From positions 129 to 7,418 of the forward strand of contig PLZL01000286.1 of the NCBI GenBank assembly GCA_003152145.1: a stretch of DNA of 7,290 nucleotides. The letters are read 5' to 3'. How positions within the stretch are numbered: the stretch's first letter is position 1; the number at the start of each line of letters is the position of its first letter. The stretch comes from Limisphaerales bacterium (GTDB lineage: Bacteria > Verrucomicrobiota > Verrucomicrobiae > Limisphaerales > UBA11358). The notes below the pieces were generated by a model. That model saw nothing but the letters and a program-made list of their open reading frames with translations. It made no database searches and had not been told where the DNA came from. Position numbers and translations under genes: made by a program. This document shows, in pieces, positions 1 to 5,887 of the stretch.

Positions 1-2
1 AG

Positions 3-2312
3 GATGTTCATTTCTTCGGCGGCACACACGCGGTTTGGACGTCAAAACCTTCGCCCGGTTGGCAGTTCACATTTGTAGATTGCTCGTTTGAAGGCCAGCA
101 TGAGTCGGCAATCTTCGAGCATGAAGCCGGGCTGACGCTCATCCGTCCGCAGTTCCGAAATATTCCGACGGCGATTGAGATTGAAACGAATTGGGCGGAT
201 GAACTTTGGGTCAAGGATGCGCGCCTTGAAGACATTTCTGGTCCGGCATTTATTTTCGGAATGGAAAAAAGTCCGCGCAACGAAATCAATCTGGAAGGCA
301 TCACTTGCAGCAATGTGCCGGTTTTTGCCGCGTTGCAAGACAGCGGAAAAAATTTCGCCGCGCCGTCAACAATTTATGCTGTTAAGAATTTTTCTCACGG
401 ACTTGATTTTGCCGATATTGGAACTGTGCCGGAAATTGAAACTCATTTTGATACCGAGCCGCTGACCGCGATGCCAGAGCCGGTTGCTTCCGATTTAACT
501 CCGCTGCCTCCTTGCAATACTTGGGTCAATGCGCGCGACCTCGGCGCTAAAGGCGACGGCCAAACCGACGACACTGCGGCGCTGCAAAATGCGATTGCGA
601 ATCATCAAGCGATTTATTTTCCGTCCGGGTTTTACATCGTGCGGGACACGTTGAAATTGCAGCCCCATACGGTTTTGATCGGCCTGCATCCGGGCGCGAC
701 GCAAATCATTTTACCGGACCACGCGCCTGCGTTCGCCGGCACTGGCGATCCCAAAGCATTGCTCGAAGCGCCCAAAGGCGGCAGCAATGTTGTCATCGGC
801 ATCGGACTTTACACGATCGGAAATAATCCGCGCGCGGTCGCGGCACTTTGGAAGGCCGGCGCCAATTCGATGATGAATGACGTTCGCTTTCTCGGCGGCC
901 ACGGCACGCCGCTGCCCGATGGCTCACGCGAAAATCCTTACAACGCCAATCACACCGCCGATCCAAATCCTGATCGCCACTGGAACGGCCAATATCCAAG
1001 CCTTTGGGTCACTGACGGCGGCGGGGGGACGTTCCTTGATATTTGGACGCCCTCGACTTTTGCACAGGCAGGAATGCTTGTATCCGATACGGAAACGCCT
1101 GGCCGCGCTTATCAGATTTCCAGCGAGCATCATGTCCACAATGAAATCGAAGTGCGAAATGCAGCGCACTGGAGCTTTTATGCCTTGCAGACTGAAGAAG
1201 AATGGGGCGAAGGTGGCCTTTGCCTGCCCATTGAAATTGATTCGTCCAGCGATATCACCTTTGCCAATTTCCACAGCTATCGCGTCATCCATTCGTTTCA
1301 ACCATTTCCATGGGCAGTGAAAATTTCCAAATCGCGCGACATCCGTTTTCGGAATTTTCATTGCGACAGCAACAGCAAGGCCAGTTTTGATACGTCCATT
1401 TACGACCAAAGCCACGAGATTGAGCTTCGCGAGCACGAATTCGCCTCGCTGGACATTTCAGGCAAATCACCTCCTGCCAAACCGCAAACATCTTCACCTG
1501 TTGTCGCACGAGGCGCGAAGGTGGAAAAACTTGCGGGCGGTTTTTTTAACATTTCCGGCGGCGCGGTGGATTCACAGGGCAATTTTTATTTTGTGGATGC
1601 GCATGAGCAGCGGATTTATCGCTGGGATTCTGCAAAACGACAGCTTTCCACCAACGATGTTTCCTTCCAACCGGTCAACGCTGTTGTGGATCAGGCAGGC
1701 AATTTGATGGTCGTTTCCGATACGGGCGACGGCACAGTTTATTCCCTCGATCCAAGCAACAAAGTCACAATGCTAAAATCTCAACCACTTTCCGATTCGG
1801 CTGGGAAAAATTTGTATCTGCCCGTCAGCGACTGGCATTTGAATCGCAATTCACTTTTGCATCCGACGGCTGAATTTGTTTCGCCGGACGGCACGACCGT
1901 TCTGCCTGTCGGCGAAAGTTTTCTCACCGGAGAAACCAGTTGGAACATCAAATCAAGTCCACAAATCCGCTCGTTCGGTTTTGGCAAAGCCGTGCCCGGC
2001 AAACCTTTTTATATCACCGACGAATCCAACTTGAGAACGTGGAAAGCCGACGTGAATGCGGATAGAAGCTTGACGAACTTTCAACTGTTCGCCGAGCAAG
2101 GTGGCGAAGGCGTGACCACTGATTCGCGCGGCAATGTGTATATCGCCGCCGGCCAGATTTACGTTTATGACCCTGCGGGCAAACTGATTGACACCATCGA
2201 AGTTCCCAGACGTCCGACGCAGTTGATGTTTGGCGGCAAAGACGGTAAAACGCTTTTCATTGCGGCCCGAACGTCGCTTTACGCGCTGCGCATGAAGTAT
2301 CCGGGAAGGTGA
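3..2312 (+). CDS. Tandem beta-helix (pectate lyase-3/GH55-like) protein fused to SMP-30/gluconolactonase-type propeller, 5'-partial
   Basis: The frame is open from the left edge, so the 5' end is missing; 769 residues are visible. An internal ATG at 261 is not the true start, because similar beta-helical protein continues upstream of it. Numbering from the left edge, residues 1-165 look like the end of a first beta-helix module (DVHFFGGTH at 1-9). Residues 175-480 form a second module that opens with the pectate-lyase-3 signature DLGAKGDGQTDDT (about 179-191) and carries NDVRFLGGHGT at 292-302, an echo of the first module. A Ser/Pro-rich linker (about 486-506) leads to a propeller of about 260 residues. 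Its closing strands, with VYDPAGKLIDTIEVP and FGGKDGKTLFIAA, are typical of SMP-30/gluconolactonase proteins. Two tandem helices are the plan of GH55 beta-1,3-glucanases, but I cannot identify catalytic residues, so substrate and lactonase activity are inferred. It is probably exported, though the signal region lies outside the window. Confidence 0.82.
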   Translation, partial: DVHFFGGTHAVWTSKPSPGWQFTFVDCSFEGQHESAIFEHEAGLTLIRPQFRNIPTAIEIETNWADELWVKDARLEDISGPAFIFGMEKSPRNEINLEGITCSNVPVFAALQDSGKNFAAPSTIYAVKNFSHGLDFADIGTVPEIETHFDTEPLTAMPEPVASDLTPLPPCNTWVNARDLGAKGDGQTDDTAALQNAIANHQAIYFPSGFYIVRDTLKLQPHTVLIGLHPGATQIILPDHAPAFAGTGDPKALLEAPKGGSNVVIGIGLYTIGNNPRAVAALWKAGANSMMNDVRFLGGHGTPLPDGSRENPYNANHTADPNPDRHWNGQYPSLWVTDGGGGTFLDIWTPSTFAQAGMLVSDTETPGRAYQISSEHHVHNEIEVRNAAHWSFYALQTEEEWGEGGLCLPIEIDSSSDITFANFHSYRVIHSFQPFPWAVKISKSRDIRFRNFHCDSNSKASFDTSIYDQSHEIELREHEFASLDISGKSPPAKPQTSSPVVARGAKVEKLAGGFFNISGGAVDSQGNFYFVDAHEQRIYRWDSAKRQLSTNDVSFQPVNAVVDQAGNLMVVSDTGDGTVYSLDPSNKVTMLKSQPLSDSAGKNLYLPVSDWHLNRNSLLHPTAEFVSPDGTTVLPVGESFLTGETSWNIKSSPQIRSFGFGKAVPGKPFYITDESNLRTWKADVNADRSLTNFQLFAEQGGEGVTTDSRGNVYIAAGQIYVYDPAGKLIDTIEVPRRPTQLMFGGKDGKTLFIAARTSLYALRMKYPGR

Positions 2313-2331
2313 TTGTTTTGAGGCAACCAAC

Positions 2332-2356
2332 ATAAAGGGTTCGCGTAACCCTTTAT
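2332..2356. terminator. Perfect 10-bp hairpin after the beta-helix/propeller gene (terminator-like)
   Basis: The arms ATAAAGGGTT (2332-2341) and AACCCTTTAT (2347-2356) are exact reverse complements around a 5-nt CGCGT loop, starting 20 bp after the stop codon. Position and stem suggest a transcription end or an mRNA 3'-end stabiliser. No T-run follows on the + strand, so it is not a textbook intrinsic terminator. A small repeat element of REP type is the alternative. Confidence 0.5.
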
Positions 2357-2383
2357 CTCGACAGGGTCTATGCATCAGATATT

Positions 2384-2397
2384 TGCGAACATTCGCA
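2384..2397. promoter_or_regulatory. 14-bp palindrome, possible operator
   Basis: TGCGAA-CA-TTCGCA is a perfect 6+2+6 inverted repeat, 36 bp upstream of the ATG at 2434 that opens the broken GH30 gene. Its length and position suit the binding site of a dimeric regulator. No regulator gene is in the window and no convincing -35/-10 pair could be assigned beside it, so the role is a guess. Confidence 0.3.
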
Positions 2398-2433
2398 CAT
2401 TCAACAAGCAATGCCAAAACTGAACTGGATTAT

Positions 2434-2550
2434 ATGTCATCGTTCTTGCGCTTTGTCGGCAGCATCATTCTTGTCTCGGTCCTCAATTGTTCACTCCACG
2501 GTCAGATCAACGTCTCCGGCACGGTGAAGGATCCTGCCGGCAATGGATGA
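2434..2550 (+). pseudogene. Orphan secretion signal plus start of a beta-sandwich-like domain (5' part of the broken GH30 gene)
   Basis: This is a 38-residue ORF starting at ATG 2434. Residues 1-24 look like a Sec signal peptide: MSSFLRF, then a hydrophobic core IILVSVL, then SLHGQ as a probable signal peptidase I region. It continues INVSGTVKDPAGNG, which resembles the first strand of carboxypeptidase-regulatory-like domains (GTVxDxxGxG pattern), and then hits TGA at 2548-2550. The GH30-coding frame begins at the same place but is shifted (2434 is frame 1, GH30 is frame 3). I read this as the surviving N-terminus of either the GH30 gene itself or a separate upstream gene, joined by an out-of-frame deletion. 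There is no clear Shine-Dalgarno. As a stand-alone 38-residue peptide it has no evident function. Confidence 0.55.
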
Positions 2551-3503
2551 TTCCCATGATCAAGGACGCGTGTGCTGTCCCGGGCGCCGACATCAAGATC
2601 TTTTCCTCACCCTGGAGCCCTCCAGCCTGGATGAAAACCAACAACTCCAGAACCCATGGGGGATCACTGCGCACGGAATATTACGGCACATGGGCCTTGT
2701 ATGTTTCAAAATATCTCCAGGCTTTTGCGGCAGAAGGCATAAACATCTGGGGCATAACCTTGCAGAACGAGCCGCAGGCGAATCAGGCTTTCGAAAGCAC
2801 CCTCTACTCCGCCGAGCAGGAAAGAGACTTGTTAAAAATCCTCGGCGCGCAACTGACAAGTGACAACCTTGACGGCGTGAAAATCTTCGTTCACGACCAC
2901 AATAAAGGCCATCTTTCCAGGGCCAATACCATACTTTCCGATGCCGTTGCGGCCAAATATGCCACAGGAATCGCATTCCATTGGTATGAAGGCGACCACT
3001 TCTCGAACCTCGCCAAAATTCATGCGGACTTTCCCGACAAACAGCTCATCGGCACCGAAGTCGCCGAACCCGGCCCAAAATATGGCGATTGGGGGCAGGC
3101 GGAGCGGGAAACCCACGATCTGATCGGCGATGTGAACAACTGGGCTAGCGGATGGACAGAATGGAATCTGGTGTGCGATGAACGGGGCGGACCTGGCTGG
3201 ACGGGCAGTGTCGGTTCATCCCCCATCCATACGGATTTTGCACGGGACAGCATTGTCATTAATCCTCATTACTATTACATAGGCCATTTCAGCAAATACG
3301 TGCGTCCCGGCGCAGTCCGGATCGGCCTCAGCAACACGGCAACGAATCTTGAAGCGGCTGCATTCCGTAATATCAATGGAGCTATTGTCGTCAACGTGAT
3401 GAACAAGAATGGTTCACCTGTAACATTCAAGCTGAAACAGGGTGACCGGATCATCAAACCGACCATCCCGGCGCACGCCATCATATCCTTTATTTTCTTC
3501 TAG
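2487..3503 (+). pseudogene. GH30 glycoside hydrolase, N-terminally truncated (C-terminal part of catalytic domain plus beta-sandwich)
   Basis: The open frame gives at most 338 residues from a TTG at 2487, or 318 from ATG 2547. GH30 homology starts at about residue 18-22 (IPMIKDA), continues through SPWSPPAWMKTN (41-52), and includes the acid/base motif TLQNEP with Glu95 and the probable nucleophile in GTE at Glu191. It ends in a normal-looking C-terminal beta-domain closing with PAHAIISFIFF. Aligned by eye to the GH30 gene at 5888, everything before that gene's residue 181 is absent, which removes the GFGGAFTDAAA strand and the first strands of the TIM barrel. The only secretion signal, just upstream, is in a different frame. 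Both catalytic Glu residues survive, but a barrel lacking its first strands should not fold, so this is probably a pseudogene. The remaining frame is otherwise undamaged, suggesting a recent loss. A sequencing or assembly error is the alternative. Confidence 0.75.
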
Positions 3504-3602
3504 TCGTTATTGCCGAATCACTATTACGCCGCAAGGATCACCGCTAGATGCTGATTAATTTTTACATAGCACAGGGCAACTAATTTCGCCAATATCCGCT
3601 CC

Positions 3603-4877
3603 ATGAGCCAACAAAGGTGGCTTCGCATCATTCCGGTCGCGCTGATCATGTATACGATTTCGTATGTGGATCGGACCAATGTGTCGATGGCGCTGGATCC
3701 GAAGATTTCGTCCATGTTGCACGACCTGCTGATGGACGACCGAATGAAAGGTCAGGCGGCGGGAATTTTTTTTCTCGGTTACGTTTTGCTGCAAATGGTC
3801 GGCGGCCATCTGGCCGGGAAGTGGAGCGCAAAAAAACTGGTCAGCCTTTGCCTGATTTTTTGGGGAGTGTGCGCCGTGGGCTGTGGCCTGGCGAAGACAT
3901 TTTATCAATTTGAAACCGCGCGGTTTCTTCTGGGCGTCTCCGAAAGCAGTGTTTTTCCGGCAACATTGGTTTTGCTCGCGCACTGGTTCCCCCGCGCGGA
4001 ACGTGCGCGGGCCAATGCATTTTGGAATCTTTGCCAGCCGCTCGCCGTCGCCGCTTCCGCGCCGTTCACCGGCTGGCTGCTCGGTGCGTATGGCTGGCAA
4101 ACCATGTTGATTTTGGAAGGGGCGCTGCCGTTTGTCTGGTTGCCGATCTGGTGGTTTTTCATCAGCGACCATCCGCGCGACTCCAAGTGGATTTCGGCGG
4201 CGGAAAAAAGCTTTTTGGAAACCACGCTGCAAATTGAAGCGGCCCAACTGGAGCCGGCCCAAAAAATTCCATTCTGGAAGCGGCTAGCGCGGCGTGAAAT
4301 CTTGGTGATGATCGTCATGAATTTTCTCCACAACTCGGCGGCTTACGGCTGCATGACGTTTTTCACAGACGGTTTGAAGGCAAAACATTTCAGCGCCGTG
4401 CAGTATGGGTTATTGTTCGCGGCGCCTTACGCCCTGACGGCCATCATCATGGTGCTCAACTCCTGGCATTCCGACAAAACCCGCGAACGGCGTGCTCATG
4501 TCGCGCTCGTTTACACCATCAGCGGTTTGAGTTTAATTTTAAGCGTGCTGGCGAAGGAACATTTTTGGCTGTCTTACGTCTTCATGTGCTTCGCGATTCC
4601 CGGTCCGTTCGCCGCGCTCGCGCCATTCTGGGCGATTCCGACCGAAACGTTGCCGGGCAACGTTTTTGGCCCGGTCATCGGACTGGTCAACGCCCTCGGT
4701 AACACTGGCGGTTTCGCCGGACCTTACATCGTCGGCTGGCTCAAGACGGAATATCACAGCACCGCGATTCCGTTCAACGCCTTGGGAATCGGAATGTTGT
4801 TCGCCGCCGCGCTTGCTTTTTTACTGCCAAAAAGTGCGGGGCAAGTTCAATCGGAAATGACGTTTCCCAAAGCGTGA
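3603..4877 (+). CDS. MFS transporter, ACS (anion:cation symporter) family, probable sugar-acid importer
   Basis: An inner-membrane secondary transporter, 424 residues, the usual length for the family, with about 12 hydrophobic helices. Helix 1 carries YVDRTNVSMA (21-30), matching the DRxN signature of the ACS family. Residues 107-120 (RFLLGVSESSVFPA) match the helix-4 motif of that family. A charged loop (about 190-230) separates the two six-helix halves, and NALGNTGGFAGP (363-374) is typical of the C-half. Known ACS members import hexuronates, aldonates, tartrate and related organic acids with protons or cations. The convergent gluconokinase neighbour makes gluconate or a similar sugar acid a reasonable guess, but substrate cannot be read from the sequence. 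ATG 3603 was chosen because it gives the normal short cytoplasmic N-terminus; no Shine-Dalgarno precedes it. The gap before it (3504-3602) shows no gene and no convincing promoter. Its last 31 bp overlap the end of the gluconokinase gene. Confidence 0.88.
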   Translation: MSQQRWLRIIPVALIMYTISYVDRTNVSMALDPKISSMLHDLLMDDRMKGQAAGIFFLGYVLLQMVGGHLAGKWSAKKLVSLCLIFWGVCAVGCGLAKTFYQFETARFLLGVSESSVFPATLVLLAHWFPRAERARANAFWNLCQPLAVAASAPFTGWLLGAYGWQTMLILEGALPFVWLPIWWFFISDHPRDSKWISAAEKSFLETTLQIEAAQLEPAQKIPFWKRLARREILVMIVMNFLHNSAAYGCMTFFTDGLKAKHFSAVQYGLLFAAPYALTAIIMVLNSWHSDKTRERRAHVALVYTISGLSLILSVLAKEHFWLSYVFMCFAIPGPFAALAPFWAIPTETLPGNVFGPVIGLVNALGNTGGFAGPYIVGWLKTEYHSTAIPFNALGIGMLFAAALAFLLPKSAGQVQSEMTFPKA

Positions 4878-5371
4878 GCCACCGCTGTCACGATCTCCGT
4901 CGGTGATTTTTCACAGTTGAAAACGAGCGCGTCCGCTGGCGGTTCGAGAATCGCCAATTGACTCTCAAGCAACGCGGGCGGCATGAAATGTCCGAGCCGG
5001 TTTTTTAATCGCTCTTCAATCAGCGTCTTTGGTCCGGTGAGATGCACAAATTTCACGCGGTGATCGCCGGCAGCCAATTCATCGCGATATTTTGATTTCA
5101 GCGCCGAACAGGCCAGCACGGTGAATTTTTTCGCAGCCAGCGAGCGAACGATAATTTTCCTCAATGTTTTCAGCCATTTTTCGCGGTCGGCATCGGTCAA
5201 TGAAATTCCGCCGCGCATCTTGGCGATGTTTTCCGGCGGATGAAATTCATCGCCTTCATAAAAAACCGCGCCGGTTTTTTTCGCGAATAAGGCGGCCACT
5301 GTCGTTTTACCGCTGCCGGCAACACCCATGAAAATCAAGACGGACGGGCGCTTTGGAGGTTCGTTTTTCAT
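4847..5371 (-). CDS. gntK: Gluconokinase (GntK/thermoresistant type)
   Basis: A cytoplasmic kinase that phosphorylates D-gluconate with ATP to 6-phosphogluconate, feeding the pentose-phosphate or Entner-Doudoroff pathways. It is 174 residues, normal for the family. Residues 16-23 (GVAGSGKT) are the Walker A P-loop. EGDEFHPPENIAKM (39-52) with LTDADREKWL (58-67) is the family's gluconate/nucleotide-binding signature. CSALKSKYRD (88-97) and GHFMPPALLESQLAILEP (127-144) are also characteristic. ATG 5371 follows a weak purine-rich GAAAAG; a BtuF-like remnant reads into it with an ATGA overlap. It converges on the transporter gene with overlapping 3' ends, so the two are not one operon although they may act in one pathway. 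Shikimate kinase and adenylylsulfate kinase share the P-loop, but the HPPENIAKM and GHFM motifs favour gluconokinase clearly. Confidence 0.93.
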   Translation of the reverse strand: MKNEPPKRPSVLIFMGVAGSGKTTVAALFAKKTGAVFYEGDEFHPPENIAKMRGGISLTDADREKWLKTLRKIIVRSLAAKKFTVLACSALKSKYRDELAAGDHRVKFVHLTGPKTLIEERLKNRLGHFMPPALLESQLAILEPPADALVFNCEKSPTEIVTAVAHALGNVISD

Positions 5372-5547
5372 GCACTTTTCAAATATGGCAAATCCTGCGA
5401 ATTCCCGAAACCGACCGGTTCGCGCAGGCAGCCGATGACACTGACAATCCGGTTACCAGAACCGAATTGGTAAATGATTTCAACGGCTTCGGCGCTCAAG
5501 CAGACAATTCTGGAAACACAGGCGGATGATACGCCTGCCGCTAAACT
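5368..5547 (-). pseudogene. Remnant of a BtuF-like (cobalamin/siderophore) substrate-binding protein
   Basis: A 59-codon stretch between a TAA (5548-5550) and a TGA (5368-5370) with no usable start codon ahead of the conserved part. Residues 13-25 (RIVCLSAEAVEII) and 29-39 (GSGNRIVSVIG) match the N-terminal beta-strand/helix/strand of periplasmic binding proteins of the BtuF/FhuD type, whose pattern is RIVSLxPxxTEILxxLGxGDRVVGV. The family is usually about 250-350 residues, so nearly all of it is gone. The remaining LREPVGFGNSQDLPYLKSA is not recognised as following in that family. The reading frame ends in an ATGA overlap with the gluconokinase start, which looks like former translational coupling but could be coincidence after a deletion. 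Identification rests on about 27 residues, read by eye. Confidence 0.4.
5445..5469. repeat. Imperfect inverted repeat upstream of gluconokinase
   Basis: CAATcCGGTT (5445-5454) pairs with AACCGaATTG (5460-5469) around ACCAG, 9 of 10 positions matching. A second short dyad, AACCG-AC-CGGTT, lies at 5409-5420 and shares the CGGTT/AACCG half-site. Both sit 38-98 bp upstream of the gluconokinase ATG, where a LacI- or GntR-type operator could lie. They also fall inside the BtuF-like remnant, so they may simply be old coding sequence. Confidence 0.25.
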
Positions 5548-5550
5548 TTA

Positions 5551-5667
5551 ATTGCCGCCAGAAAGTGCTTTGCCAAAAGCACGATCTATGATAGAACAAT
5601 ATCCACCTTATGAAACGATTACTTTCAGGGACGGAATTATCCCCTTCGTATAAGGAAAGCCAAGCGT
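5551..5667. other. Non-coding stretch with no recognised feature
   Basis: Between the two remnants I see no credible gene. An ATG at 5610 opens a frame of about 55 codons, but it has no recognisable motif and reads through the integrase-like remnant in another frame. No clear promoter, terminator or RNA fold was found. Confidence 0.4.
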
Positions 5668-5877
5668 TTGTTCAATCCCAAAAACGAGGCTCAGAGCCAG
5701 CCAGCCATCAACATACAGATTGCCAAGGCTTATCTCACTGCCACCGATCCAAAGTTGGTGACTCCGACACGGAGTGATGTCATGGAAACGCTCAGCAAAC
5801 AGAAACAGGGAGCCAACTGCTACTCCTTTGAGTTTTCCCCGGGTCTTGCTAATTTGCGCACTTCCAACCCCAACTGA
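5668..5877 (+). pseudogene. Possible tyrosine-recombinase (integrase) N-terminal remnant
   Basis: A 69-codon frame with a TTG start at best. It contains INIQIAKAYLTATDPKLV (about 15-32), then SDVMETLSKQKQGANCYSFE, then LANLR. This resembles the core-binding N-terminus of integrase-like proteins seen in Verrucomicrobiota and Planctomycetota, with the pattern YLxAxDPxxxxRTWxxVM followed by KxxANRxRxE and LR. Here the key positions look decayed (PTR for RTW, ANCYSFE for ANRYRFE), and the catalytic domain with its Arg/His/Tyr residues is absent. It ends 10 bp before the second GH30 start. The match is from memory of the family pattern, not a search; it could also be a chance frame. Confidence 0.3.
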
Positions 5878-5887
5878 AAAATACGCC

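Noticed and set aside
261..263. ATG 261 as the true start of the first gene
   Set aside because: The same frame stays open to the window edge and the upstream residues are beta-helical and related to the downstream module, so the gene begins outside the window.
1953..2417. A 154-codon open frame on the minus strand covering the end of the propeller
   Set aside because: Antisense to a well-supported SMP-30-type C-terminus; no domain, no plausible start context.
2431..2550. Reading the 38-residue signal peptide as a lipoprotein
   Set aside because: A Cys is present in VLNC, but Asn at the -1 position does not fit a normal lipobox, and SLHGQ gives a reasonable signal peptidase I region.
3504..3602. 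Promoter for the transporter in the 99-bp gap
   Set aside because: TTTACA- and TAATTT-like words occur but with wrong spacing, so no promoter could be supported.
3555..4262. A 235-codon open frame on the minus strand
   Set aside because: Antisense to the transporter's first half; Arg/Gln/His-rich composition is typical of a shadow frame of membrane-protein codons.
5519..5537. Inverted repeat CAGGCG with CGCCTG around a 7-nt loop
   Set aside because: Only 6-bp arms in GC-rich decayed coding sequence; too short to support a terminator or binding site.
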